Assembly (NCBI RefSeq): GCF_003709565.1
Contig: NZ_QNRC01000015.1
Coordinates: forward strand, 42,727-106,726
From: Paracoccus sigandri
GTDB lineage: Bacteria; Pseudomonadota; Alphaproteobacteria; Rhodobacterales; Rhodobacteraceae
Direction of reading: 5' to 3'
Length of the DNA: 64,000 bases
Shown here: in pieces, positions 45,318-54,321 of the stretch
Layout of the letters: every line of letters starts with the position of its first letter
Position numbering within the stretch: position 1 is the stretch's first letter
Notes under the pieces: generated by a model
Database searches by the model: none
What the model was told of the DNA's origin: nothing
The model's input: the letters and a program-made list of their open reading frames with translations, nothing else
Translations under genes and position numbers: made by a program

Positions 45318-46781
45318 TCAGAGCCGGTCGAGATGGTCGTCGATGGCCACGGCGACCTCGCGGCGGATCACGGCGCGCAGGTTGCGCGAGAAACGCTGGC
45401 CCAACTCGCCCAGCAACTCCTCCTGGATCATCTCGCGCAGCAATTCGCGGATGCTCTGCTCTTCCTCCGAAAGGATCTCGGCCGGCGACTCCGCGGCGGC
45501 GGCGGGCCTGTCCTCCACGGGCGCGGCCGTCGCCAGATCGGCCTCCGCGGCTCCGGCGCCGAGTTCGGCATCCGGCGCGGCGATTTCCGCCGATGCCGGG
45601 GCTTCACCTGCGGCCGGCATATCGGCCACGACCGGCTCCGCTCCGGGCGCCATTACGGCCACCGGCTCGGGCGGGATCGGCAGCGGGATCGCGGCAAGGG
45701 GCGTCGCCATCGTGAAGGGCGTGGAAAAGACGGCGAAAGGCTGGGCGGGAAGCACCGTGGTCATCGGGACGGCCAGGAAGGCATCGGCCCGCGCGGCATC
45801 GCTTGCGGCCTCGGCCACCTCCGGCTGCGGGGCCGGTTCATCCCCGGCGGTCCCGGCCGAATCGACGGCCTCCGACAGCGGCAGGGGGGACAGGTCCGCA
45901 CCCGCCACCTCGATCCGGTCCTCGGCCGCCTGCTCGTCCAGGTCGGGCCGCATCCGGGCCTTCCAGTCGAAATCGTCCTCGAAATCGACCCTGGCGAGGC
46001 GGGCCTGCCCGGCTGCGGGATCCGGGATACATTCCTCGTCCTGCGGCGCATCCTGCGGCTCGTCGCCTTGCGCCGCTGGGACCAGGGTCAGCGGGGTCCA
46101 GTTCGGCGCCGCCGGGCGCGGGGCGTGCCGGGCCGGAAGCGGCGCGGACGTGATGCGCTGGTTCGGGTCCAGAAGCAGCGGCGCCGCGTCCTCGCCTTCG
46201 CTTGCCTCGACGTCGTGATCGCCGGGGGCATCCTCCGGTTCGGGCCCCGCGAATGTCGCCGAGAGGCGCCGGGCAAGATCGTTGCGATGTTCCGGGACCG
46301 CAATCCCGGCCTCCGGCCCGTCGCCGTCCAGTTCCGCCAGCATCTGTTCGAAATCGTCGCCCGGCCCGGCGTCGCCATCGATGTCGCCGGGAGGAACGGG
46401 CGCCTCCTCGACAAGGCCGGGGCGCGCGGCCTCGGGGCTGTTCGCGAAGGGACCCAGGGGCCAGGCGGCATCGTCGCCTGCGGCCTGTGGCGCGGCGCCG
46501 AAATCCAGGTCGTCATGCAGATGCGCAAGCTGCCGCGCCAGGGCGGCATTGCCGCCATAGCGGCGCGCCAGCAGTTCGGCCGGATCCTCGGGATCGGAGA
46601 TCGGAACCTCTGCCAGTTGCAGCGGCGCCTCGCCGCGCGCCTGCTGGACGCGGTCGCGGGCGGAAACCAGCGCCTCGTCCTCGGCGATCAGGCGGCGGAT
46701 CGCGGTCAGCACGTCGCCGATATCGTCGGACAGGCGCTGCGCCGAGGGGCGGGTCGGGATGATGCGGCGGGGGTCAGCCAT
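45318..46781 (-). CDS. PopZ-like (DUF2497) acidic protein
   Basis: 487 aa with three parts. N-terminus: DDIGDVLTAIRRLIAEDEAL (about 19-38), which resembles the EILASIRRIISEDE helix of PopZ. Middle: a very long, acidic, Ala/Pro-rich and probably disordered region. C-terminus: SIRELLREMIQEELLGELGQ then RFSRNLRAVIRREVAVAIDD, HLDRL, helices like the PopZ oligomerisation region. PopZ organises the cell pole in Caulobacter; its usual length is about 180 aa. This protein is much longer, mostly through the linker. Its role as a polar organiser is inference. Ends 24 bases from tolC on the same strand. Confidence 0.62.
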   Translation of the reverse strand: MADPRRIIPTRPSAQRLSDDIGDVLTAIRRLIAEDEALVSARDRVQQARGEAPLQLAEVPISDPEDPAELLARRYGGNAALARQLAHLHDDLDFGAAPQAAGDDAAWPLGPFANSPEAARPGLVEEAPVPPGDIDGDAGPGDDFEQMLAELDGDGPEAGIAVPEHRNDLARRLSATFAGPEPEDAPGDHDVEASEGEDAAPLLLDPNQRITSAPLPARHAPRPAAPNWTPLTLVPAAQGDEPQDAPQDEECIPDPAAGQARLARVDFEDDFDWKARMRPDLDEQAAEDRIEVAGADLSPLPLSEAVDSAGTAGDEPAPQPEVAEAASDAARADAFLAVPMTTVLPAQPFAVFSTPFTMATPLAAIPLPIPPEPVAVMAPGAEPVVADMPAAGEAPASAEIAAPDAELGAGAAEADLATAAPVEDRPAAAAESPAEILSEEEQSIRELLREMIQEELLGELGQRFSRNLRAVIRREVAVAIDDHLDRL

Positions 46782-46804
46782 GGCACCCCCCGCCGGCAGG
46801 CAGG

Positions 46805-48205
46805 TCAGTCGCGGCCGATGGCCCGAAGCACGCGGTCCAGGCTTTCGCCCTGCCGGCTGGTTGCGGGTGCGTTGCGCACGGCGTTGTAATACTGCGATGG
46901 GTCATAGGTCGGGATCCCGAGCTTGAGGTTTTCTACCGTCAAGAGACCCATAGCAGCCAAAAGTTGATAATGTGCTAACTGCAGATTGGCTTCGGCCGTG
47001 ATCTTGTCGGCCCGCGCCTCCAGCAGCGCCTGTTCCGCATCCAGCACGTCCAGCGTGGTCCGCGCCCCCAGCGTCGCCTCCTCGCGCACGCCCTCATAGG
47101 CCTGCTGCGCGGCCGAGATCTGTTCGTCGATGGCCCGGATCTGGGCGCGGGCGACGTCGATATTGGCCCAGGCGACGCCGACATCCTGGCTGACCTCGCG
47201 CGCGGAGTTCAGCAGCTGCGCCCGTGCCTGGTCGCGATTGGCCATGGCCTTGCGCAGCCCCGCCGACAGCCGCCCGCCGGAATAGATCGTCTGGCTGAGA
47301 TTGAGCTGGCCCGAGACGCCCTTGTTCGTCTCGTAGTCGCGGCTGAGGCTGCGCTGGTTGATGCCGCGATCGACCGTCAGGCCCAGGGAACCGCTCAGCG
47401 TCGGGTTGCGCTCGGCGCGGGCGGCGGAAACGCCCAGCTCGGCGGCGGCGGCGGCCCGCTGCGCCTGAAGCACGCCGGGGTGATTGCGCTGCGCCACGGC
47501 CCGCGCGGCATCGACATTGGCGGGCAGCGTCGGCAGCGGCGGCGGCGCGGCAAGCGTGCCCGGCATCCGGCCGGTCGCGGCCAGATAGTTCTCGCGCGCG
47601 ATCTCCAGGTCGCCCTGCGCGGCGACCAGCGCGGCGCGCGAGGCGGCAAGCTGGGCATCGGCCTGGGCGACATCGGTGACGGTGATCTCGCCGACCTCGA
47701 AACGGTCCTGCGCCGCCTGGCGTTCCTGCCCGATCACGCGGACCGAGTTTTCCTGCAGCGCCACCTGTTCCAGCGCCGAGCGGACCTCGAAGAAGGCGAC
47801 CGTCGCGGCCAGCAGGATGTTCTGCTCGACCCCGACCAGCGCCTGCCGGGTGGCCAGCACCTGTTCCTTCGCCGCGTCGATGGCGATCTGCGAGCGGCCC
47901 CAGTCGTAAAGCGTCATCTGCACGCCAAGCGTCAGCGAGCTGGAGCGGATCGACCCGCCATTGCCTTCGGTGCGGCTGAGCGCATGGCTGGCGGCCCATT
48001 CCAGCACCGGGCGCAGCTGCGCGACGGCGCTGGCGACATCCTCGTCGGCGGCGCGCAAGACGGCGCGGTTCTGCTCGATCAGCGCCGAGTGGCGATAGGC
48101 GGCGACCATCGCATCGGCCAGCGATTCAGCCGCGGCGGGCAGCGCGGTGGCCAGTGACAGAAGCGCGGCGGCGGTCAGGCGGCGGAAGGCGGCAAGACGG
48201 ATCAC
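46805..48205 (-). CDS. tolC: TolC family outer-membrane channel
   Basis: 466 aa with a signal peptide ([20 protein letters not shown], cleavage after AAA). Two long helical repeat halves with the TolC pattern [20 protein letters not shown] and [20 protein letters not shown]; the C-terminal [20 protein letters not shown] matches the family. It forms the outer-membrane exit duct for tripartite efflux and type I secretion, so it could serve the peptide exporter at 21-25 kb. The ATG overlaps the stop of the PIMT-like gene (ATGA). Confidence 0.93.
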   Translation of the reverse strand: MIRLAAFRRLTAAALLSLATALPAAAESLADAMVAAYRHSALIEQNRAVLRAADEDVASAVAQLRPVLEWAASHALSRTEGNGGSIRSSSLTLGVQMTLYDWGRSQIAIDAAKEQVLATRQALVGVEQNILLAATVAFFEVRSALEQVALQENSVRVIGQERQAAQDRFEVGEITVTDVAQADAQLAASRAALVAAQGDLEIARENYLAATGRMPGTLAAPPPLPTLPANVDAARAVAQRNHPGVLQAQRAAAAAELGVSAARAERNPTLSGSLGLTVDRGINQRSLSRDYETNKGVSGQLNLSQTIYSGGRLSAGLRKAMANRDQARAQLLNSAREVSQDVGVAWANIDVARAQIRAIDEQISAAQQAYEGVREEATLGARTTLDVLDAEQALLEARADKITAEANLQLAHYQLLAAMGLLTVENLKLGIPTYDPSQYYNAVRNAPATSRQGESLDRVLRAIGRD

Positions 48206-48855
48206 AGGCTGAACCCCCGCTGGCGGGTGAAACCGGGAAGCAGCGGGGCATGGGCGTTGAAGGCATAGCGCCAGTTGACCCGGCCGTTCACCTTCAGCCC
48301 GATCCGCGCCACGCCCAGGGATCCTTCCAGGAACAGGGCGGCGATGCGGCCGCCCTCGTTCAGCTGGTCCAGCAGCGGCTCGGGGACCTCCTCGACCGCG
48401 CCGCCGATCAGGATCGCGTCATAGGGCGCCTGCTTCGCGCAACCTTCGGCCAGCGGCCCGGCCAGCACGGCGACGTTGAAGACATTCGCGCCAGCAAGGC
48501 GGCTTTCGGCCTCGGCGGCCAGTTCCGGGCTTTCCTCGACCGCGACGACCGCCTCGGCCATGCGCGCGATCACCGCCGAGGAATAGCCGTAGCCGCAGCC
48601 CAGATCCAGCACCAGGTCGGTGGGCTGGACATCCAGCGCATCGACCATCTTGGCCAGGGTTCGCGGCTCCAGCAGGACGCGGCCGTGGCCGATATCCAGG
48701 TTTTCGCCCGAATAGGCGACCGGGCGGCGCGCGGGGGGAACGAATTCCTCGCGCGGGATGGACAGCATCGCCTCGATTACCGGGAATTTCGTGACGTCAT
48801 TGGGACGAACCTGGGTATCGACCATCATGGTGCGGCGCGCGGCGAAATCGGTCAT
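48202..48855 (-). CDS. Protein-L-isoaspartate methyltransferase-like protein
   Basis: 217 aa, [20 protein letters not shown] then [23 protein letters not shown]-binding [20 protein letters not shown] is intact. Compared with the pcm product in this window it lacks the GQTISQP substrate-site motif and has [16 protein letters not shown] instead, so true isoaspartate repair is doubtful. Genes of this type sit before tolC in many Rhodobacterales, in my recollection; the role is not known. Start 48855, downstream overlap with tolC. Confidence 0.85.
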   Translation of the reverse strand: MTDFAARRTMMVDTQVRPNDVTKFPVIEAMLSIPREEFVPPARRPVAYSGENLDIGHGRVLLEPRTLAKMVDALDVQPTDLVLDLGCGYGYSSAVIARMAEAVVAVEESPELAAEAESRLAGANVFNVAVLAGPLAEGCAKQAPYDAILIGGAVEEVPEPLLDQLNEGGRIAALFLEGSLGVARIGLKVNGRVNWRYAFNAHAPLLPGFTRQRGFSL

Positions 48856-49029
48856 GTCGGAAAACCTCTGCTCGACCTGCTTTGTGCGCTTATTGCCACG
48901 ATTTGCCGGACTGGGCAACGGCGCTGATCCCCACCGCGAGGATCACCGCCACCGCCCGCCGCATGTCCCGGCGTTCCCGCTGCGAAAGGCGCAACCGCCG
49001 GGGGCCGCGCTTTCCGCGCGCCCGGCCGG

Positions 49030-50355
49030 TCAGCCGGCGTCCAGGGCCTCGAAGCCGGCCTTCTGCCGCGCAGTCCAGCGCAGGTGCAGCACCAGGCCGT
49101 CCTCGCCGCTCTCCTCGCGCTCGACCACGCCGGCCTCGTGCAGCCAGGCCCGGCGGCGGCCGTCGCCGAAGGGCAGGACCACCGTTGCCGCCTCGCGCGG
49201 CTCGTCCAGCGCGCGGGCCAGATGCGCGTCGATGGCCGCGACCAGGTCGTCCAGCCCCTCGCCCGACAGCGCGCTGACGGCCTGGATGCCCTCGGTCCGG
49301 GCATCGGTGCGGCGCAGCGCGGCCCGCGTCTCGGGCGACAGGGCGTCGATCTTGTTCCAGACCTCGATCAGCTCGACATCCTCGTCCACGCCCAGGCTGT
49401 CGAGGATCCCGGCCACGTCGGCGGCCTGTTCCTCGGTCTCGGGATGGCTGATGTCGCGGACATGCAGGATCAGGTCGGCGGCCAGCACCTCTTCCAGCGT
49501 GGCGCGGAAGGCGGCGACCAGTTCCGTGGGCAGGTCGCTGATGAAGCCCACCGTATCGGACAGGATGATCCGCCGGCCGGTCCTGCCGCCGCCCGCGCCG
49601 GGCAGGCGGATCGCCCGCATGGTCGGGTCCAGCGTCGCGAACAGCATGTCCTTGGCCATCACCTCGGCCCCGGTCAGCCGGTTGAACAGCGTCGACTTGC
49701 CGGCATTGGTATAGCCGACCAGCGCGACGACCGGATAGGGCACCTTGGCGCGGGCCGCGCGATGCAGGGTGCGGGTCTTGACCACGCGGTCCAGCTGCCG
49801 GCGCAGCCGGGTCATCTGTTCGTCGATGGCGCGCCGGTCGGCCTCGATCTGCGTCTCGCCGGGGCCGCCGACGAAGCCCAGCCCGCCGCGCTGGCGCTCC
49901 AGGTGGGTCCAGGCGCGGACCAGCCGGGTGCGCTGATAGGAAAGCGCGGCCAGTTCCACCTGCAGCACGCCTTCCCGCGTGCGCGCCCGGTCGGCGAAGA
50001 TTTCAAGGATCAGCCCGGTGCGGTCCAGAAGCTTGACGCCCCAGTCCTTTTCCAAGTTGCGCTGCTGGACCGGGCTGACCGGCCCGTCGACCAGCACCAG
50101 CTCGGCCTCGGCGGCCTGAAGCCGCTGGCCAATCTCGGCCAGCTTGCCCTTGCCGAACAGCCGGCCCGCATCGGGGCTGCGCAGGCGCGCGACCTCGGAC
50201 CCGACGATCTCGATCCCCGGCAGCGCATGGGCCAGCGCCACGGCCTCGGCCAGCGCGTGCTCGGGGTCGCGCCGCTGGGTCCGGCCGCTGGCCAGATCGG
50301 GATGGATCACATAGGCGCGGGTGGGCCTTTCCTCGGTCGAGGTCGGTTCCGCCAA
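49030..50355 (-). CDS. hflX: GTPase HflX
   Basis: 441 aa. N-terminal HflX domain with RLFGKGKLAEIGQRLQAAEA and VQQRNLEKDWGVKLLDRTGL, the Gly-rich linker LERQRGGLGFVGGPGETQIE, then an Era-like G domain: G1 VGYTNAGKSTLFNRL, G3 DTVGFI, G4 NKID. The family splits or rescues stalled ribosomes under heat stress. It begins one base after the hfq stop, the typical hfq-hflX operon. Confidence 0.95.
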   Translation of the reverse strand: MAEPTSTEERPTRAYVIHPDLASGRTQRRDPEHALAEAVALAHALPGIEIVGSEVARLRSPDAGRLFGKGKLAEIGQRLQAAEAELVLVDGPVSPVQQRNLEKDWGVKLLDRTGLILEIFADRARTREGVLQVELAALSYQRTRLVRAWTHLERQRGGLGFVGGPGETQIEADRRAIDEQMTRLRRQLDRVVKTRTLHRAARAKVPYPVVALVGYTNAGKSTLFNRLTGAEVMAKDMLFATLDPTMRAIRLPGAGGGRTGRRIILSDTVGFISDLPTELVAAFRATLEEVLAADLILHVRDISHPETEEQAADVAGILDSLGVDEDVELIEVWNKIDALSPETRAALRRTDARTEGIQAVSALSGEGLDDLVAAIDAHLARALDEPREAATVVLPFGDGRRRAWLHEAGVVEREESGEDGLVLHLRWTARQKAGFEALDAG

Positions 50356-50589
50356 TCAGTCCTCGCCTTCATAGAGCGAGATAGGCTGGCCCGGCATGAT
50401 CGTGCTGATCGCATGCTTGTAGACCAGCTGCGACTGGCCGTCGCGGCGCAGAAGCACGCAGAAATTGTCGAACCAGGTGATGACCCCCTGCAGCTTGACG
50501 CCGTTGATCAGAAAGATCGTGACCGGCACCTTGGCCTTGCGGACATGGTTCAGGAAGGCGTCCTGAAGGTTCTGTTTGTCACCAGCCAT
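50356..50589 (-). CDS. hfq: RNA-binding protein Hfq
   Basis: 77 aa, hexameric Sm-like RNA chaperone for small RNAs. [20 protein letters not shown]; Sm1 motif [20 protein letters not shown] and Sm2 region [17 protein letters not shown] are intact. C-terminal tail is short and acidic (SLYEGED), as usual in alphaproteobacteria. Its gene precedes hflX on the same strand. Upstream, about 130 bases separate it from trkH. Confidence 0.98.
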   Translation of the reverse strand: MAGDKQNLQDAFLNHVRKAKVPVTIFLINGVKLQGVITWFDNFCVLLRRDGQSQLVYKHAISTIMPGQPISLYEGED

Positions 50590-50720
50590 ATTTCGTTCCC
50601 AAGCATGTTCTTATAGGTTCTTGCAGAACATCTAGGCCAGCGGGGCTGGCCTTGCAAGGCACAGCAGGCGCGAAACAGGATAGTTTAACCCGCCGCGCCG
50701 ATCCGCGGCGCCTGTTCGCG

Positions 50721-52352
50721 CTAGCGGCGCCAGAATTCGGGCGACAGCAGCGCCAGGATCGCCAGCGTCTCGATTCGCCCGACGATCATCGCCAGGGCCA
50801 GCACCGCCTTGGTCGCGACCGGCAGGCCCGACCAGCCCTCCCACGGGGCCGAGGCGATGCCGGCGCTGCCCTCGAAGGCCGGGGTCAGCGGGATCGCCCC
50901 GGCAAGCTGGCCGGTATTGCTGAGCGCGGCGATGGACAGCACGGTAGCGGTCTCGAACTCGATCCGCTGCAAGGATACCAGCGTCACCGTGGCCGCGATC
51001 GAGACCGCGAAGAGCATGAAGAAGATGAAGGCCAGATAGGCGCCCTCGCGCCGCAACCGCCGCGCCATCGGCCCGCCGCCGCCGACCGAGCCGGGATGGA
51101 CGATCCGCTCCAGCTCGCGCTGGCCGTGGCGGGCCAGCGCATAGACCCGCATCAGCTTGACCCCGCCCGCCGTCGTCGCCACGCCGCCGCCCATCATCGC
51201 CAGCCCGGCCAGAACCAGGCCGGGCGAATTCAGCCCCGACCAGTCCCGCACCCCCTGCCAGTCCAGCGAATTCCAGCCGGTCGTGGTCAGGAAGCTGAGC
51301 CCGTTGAAGACCGCGCCCCAGGCGACCGCCAGCGCGGCGCGCAGGTCCGCCAGGGCCAGCGCCACCGGCCCTTCCGAAGCGTCGCCGGTCTCGATCGCCC
51401 ACAGGAAATGACGCGCGAACAGCGCCAGCGCCACCAGCCCGACGATGAAGGCGGCCATGCGCAGCTCGGGATCGTCGCGCAGGCGCTGGCTGGCGCGCAG
51501 CTCTGCTCCGCCGGGCCAGAAGCGGCGCGACAGGGCCGGGATCAGGAAGACCAGCACCGCCAGCTCTCCGGGCCGGCCCGAGGCCTCGCCCACCGGCCCC
51601 AGCGCGGGCGAGATGCCGCTGGTCGACAGCGTGCCCATCGCCCGCATCAGCGCGGTCAGCCCGTCATCGCCCAGCATCAGCAGGATCACCCACAGGGCCA
51701 GGGTCAGCCCGGCATAGGCGGGCGCGACCGCCGCCGCCGCCCGCCGCAGCCGGTGCCCCGGCTCGGAAAACCGGGTGCGGAAGGCCGGCGAGGACAGGTG
51801 CGGCACCGGATCGGGGGGATCGGCCGAATCAGGCAGCACGCCGAAATGCTCCTCGCGCCCATAGGGGGCCGAGATCAGTTCGAACCCGCCCACCCGCAGG
51901 GGCGCCAGGATCGCCGTGGCCGCGATCAGCACGAAGAAGCCGCCCAGCCAGCCCACCAGCCCCCGCCACAGATGCAGCGGCGCCGGCAGCAGGTCGGCGG
52001 AATAGAGCGAGGCCCCGGTCGTCGTCAGCGAGGACACCATCTCCCACCAGGCGTTGAAGAGGCCGGTATCGGGCAGGCTTTGCGCGACCGGCATCGCCAG
52101 GATCAGCGGCATCAGCCCGAAGACCGCGACCACCGTCAGCAGCGCCTCTCGCGGGTGGCGGGCGCTGCGGCGGGCGCCCATCGCCAGGGCGACCATGCCG
52201 GTGACGACCATGACCAGCAGCGCGGAATAGAAGAAGTTCCGCGCGATGGCATGTTCGCGCAGCACCGAGGCATGGGCGGCGGGCACCAGCATCGCCAGCG
52301 CCGCGGCAAGCACCAGGACCACCGGCATCGGAAGGCGCGACAGGATCGTCAC
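50721..52352 (-). CDS. trkH: Trk-type potassium uptake protein TrkH
   Basis: 543 aa polytopic protein, MTILSRLPMPVVLVLAAALA onward; K+ translocating subunit of Trk. The four pore-loop repeats are visible around WEMVSSLTTTGASLYSADLL, RAMGTLSTSGISPALGPVGE, NGLSFLTTTGWNSLDWQGVR and ALSNTGQLAGAIPLTPAFEG, each with the filter T-x-G/N-T-G type pattern. Works with TrkA, encoded 14 bases upstream. Start fits the family. Confidence 0.93.
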   Translation of the reverse strand: MTILSRLPMPVVLVLAAALAMLVPAAHASVLREHAIARNFFYSALLVMVVTGMVALAMGARRSARHPREALLTVVAVFGLMPLILAMPVAQSLPDTGLFNAWWEMVSSLTTTGASLYSADLLPAPLHLWRGLVGWLGGFFVLIAATAILAPLRVGGFELISAPYGREEHFGVLPDSADPPDPVPHLSSPAFRTRFSEPGHRLRRAAAAVAPAYAGLTLALWVILLMLGDDGLTALMRAMGTLSTSGISPALGPVGEASGRPGELAVLVFLIPALSRRFWPGGAELRASQRLRDDPELRMAAFIVGLVALALFARHFLWAIETGDASEGPVALALADLRAALAVAWGAVFNGLSFLTTTGWNSLDWQGVRDWSGLNSPGLVLAGLAMMGGGVATTAGGVKLMRVYALARHGQRELERIVHPGSVGGGGPMARRLRREGAYLAFIFFMLFAVSIAATVTLVSLQRIEFETATVLSIAALSNTGQLAGAIPLTPAFEGSAGIASAPWEGWSGLPVATKAVLALAMIVGRIETLAILALLSPEFWRR

Positions 52353-52366
52353 CGGCCCGCACCCCG

Positions 52367-53743
52367 TCAGAAGAAGTCGATCGAGACCTGCAGCAGGCGC
52401 TCGACCTCGGGGACATCGGGGGTCATGGCGAAGATCAGCACCACGTCGCCCTCGTCGATGCGGGTATCGGGCATGGGCTTCACGATGCGGTCGCCCTTCT
52501 GCACCGCGCCGATCAGCACGCCCTCGGGGAAGTCGATGTCGCGGATCGCCCGGCCCGACATGGGCGAGGTGGACAGGACCTGCGCCTCCATCACCTCGGC
52601 CTCGGCATCGCCGATGGAATAGATGTCGCGCACCCGCCCGTGGCGGATATGGCGCAGGATGGTCGAGACCGTCGTGGCGCGCGGATTGATATGGGCGTCG
52701 ATGTCCAGCACCTCCATCAGCGGCACCAGCGTCGGGTCGTTGATCAGCGAGATCACCATCTTCGCCCCCGCCTGCTTGGCCCGCACCGCCGCAAGGATGT
52801 TGGTCTTGTCATCGTCGGTCAGGGCCAGGACCGCATCGGTGCTGGGCACCGAGGCTTCCTCCAGCAGTTCCGCCGACAGCCCGTCGCCGTTCAGCACGAT
52901 GGTGCGCTCCAGCGCGTCGGCCGCCATCTCGGCGCGCAGCCGGTCGCGCTCGATCAGCCGGGTGCGGATCCGGTCGGGGCCGCGCTCCAGCGCCAGCGCC
53001 ACCGACAGCCCGACATTGCCCGCCCCGATGATCGCCACCCGCGCGGGCTTCTGCGGCGGCTTGCCGAAGATCTCCAGCGTGCGGGCCACGTCCTCGGCAT
53101 GGCTGAAGATATAGACCTGATCGCCCGCGAACAGCTGGTCGCCCGGCTCCGGCGCGAACAGCCGCCCCTCGCGCCGCACGCCCGCGACGATGGCGCGCAG
53201 CGTCGAGAAGATCTCGTTCAGCTGCCGCAGGGGCGTGTTCAGCGCCGGGCAGTCTTCCTCCAGCACGATGCCCAGCAGCTGCACCCGGCCGCCCATGAAG
53301 GTCTCGGCATCGAAGGTCGAGGGTGCCGACAGCCGTTGCAGCGCGGCCTTGGCGACCTCGCGCTCGGGGCTGATGACCACGTCGATGGGCAGGTGGTCGG
53401 TGCGGTAGAGATCGCACCAGATCGCCTCCATATAGGCGGCGCTGCGCAGCCGGGCGATCTTGCGCGGCACCTGGAAGACCGAATGGGCGACCTGGCAGGT
53501 GACCATGTTCACCTCGTCCGAATGGGTCGCGGCGATGACCAGATCGGCGTCGCGCGCGCCGGCCCGGTCCAGCACGTCGGGATGGCTGGCAAAACCGGTC
53601 ACGCCCTGGACGTCCAGCGCATCGGTGGCGCGGCGGATCAGCTCGGCATTGGTGTCGATCACGGTGACGTCGTTGCGCTCGCCCGACAGATGCCGCGCGA
53701 TCTGCCAGCCGACCTGCCCTGCCCCGCAGATGATGATCTTCAT
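52367..53743 (-). CDS. trkA: Trk potassium uptake regulatory subunit TrkA
   Basis: 458 aa with duplicated RCK modules: MKIIICGAGQVGWQIARHLS (first Rossmann GxGxxG), VTVIDTNAELIRRA, then the second, RVAIIGAGNVGLSVALALER. Two TrkA-C domains (about 135-215 and 365-458) bind regulatory ligands. It gates TrkH in response to NAD(H) or nucleotides. Start at 53743 is the conserved MKIIICG; longer starts run into an intergenic region. Located between ntrX and trkH as in Rhodobacter. Confidence 0.96.
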   Translation of the reverse strand: MKIIICGAGQVGWQIARHLSGERNDVTVIDTNAELIRRATDALDVQGVTGFASHPDVLDRAGARDADLVIAATHSDEVNMVTCQVAHSVFQVPRKIARLRSAAYMEAIWCDLYRTDHLPIDVVISPEREVAKAALQRLSAPSTFDAETFMGGRVQLLGIVLEEDCPALNTPLRQLNEIFSTLRAIVAGVRREGRLFAPEPGDQLFAGDQVYIFSHAEDVARTLEIFGKPPQKPARVAIIGAGNVGLSVALALERGPDRIRTRLIERDRLRAEMAADALERTIVLNGDGLSAELLEEASVPSTDAVLALTDDDKTNILAAVRAKQAGAKMVISLINDPTLVPLMEVLDIDAHINPRATTVSTILRHIRHGRVRDIYSIGDAEAEVMEAQVLSTSPMSGRAIRDIDFPEGVLIGAVQKGDRIVKPMPDTRIDEGDVVLIFAMTPDVPEVERLLQVSIDFF

Positions 53744-54321
53744 GGCTTTCCCCGCCCCGGCCCGATCCGCCCGCGCCCCGTCCGTCCTGCCTACGACCGC
53801 GCGCGGCGCCGCGCAACCGGCCATCGCATGGCGCAGGCCGCCGCCACCGGCATGAACATGCCGGCCGCCTTGCGCCTGCCGGGGCCCGGCTTGAAAAGCC
53901 CGCGGCGCTCAACTAAGGATTGAATTCCCGTGACATGCAACGGGATACCGAAGCGGAGGACCCTCCGCCGGCCGCAGCACGATCCGGCGCGCGGCCGCAG
54001 GCAATGGTAAGTCCGGGCCGCCGCCCGCCGCGAGAGGGGCGCCGACCGGTTGTCTTGATTTCCGGCTGTTTCTGGAACCTTTGCGGGCCAAGTGCCCCGT
54101 CCAGGCGCAGCCATATCGGTACCGAGCCGCCCGACAGGATGGAGATGGAAAGTGACCGATCCGGCCGGACATGGTGTCGTCTGCTCCCATGGCCGGCCGG
54201 AATGCAGCGTCATGTTTGTTTCCCCAAAACGCCGTCGCCAGTCGGAACGGGCTCGGACGTGGCCGGCGATCCCTCCCTTCAGGGGCGGATCGCCGGCCAC
54301 AACCTTCAGGGGGTATGGCGC
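53744..54321. other. 578-base intergenic region between ntrX and trkA
   Basis: No gene I can support on either strand; ORFs here have no ribosome-binding site and no recognisable product. A large inverted repeat at its right end (54259-54300) is described separately. The middle part includes lower-GC stretches (ggttgtcttgatttccgg) that may hold the trkA promoter on the minus strand. The length is unusual for this compact region. Confidence 0.5.
54259..54300 (-). terminator. Long hairpin downstream of ntrX
   Basis: Perfect 14-bp stem GTGGCCGGCGATCC (54259-54272) and GGATCGCCGGCCAC (54287-54300) with a 14-base loop, 22 bases after the ntrX stop. No T-run, so either a Rho-type end structure or a processing site. 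Confidence 0.55.
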
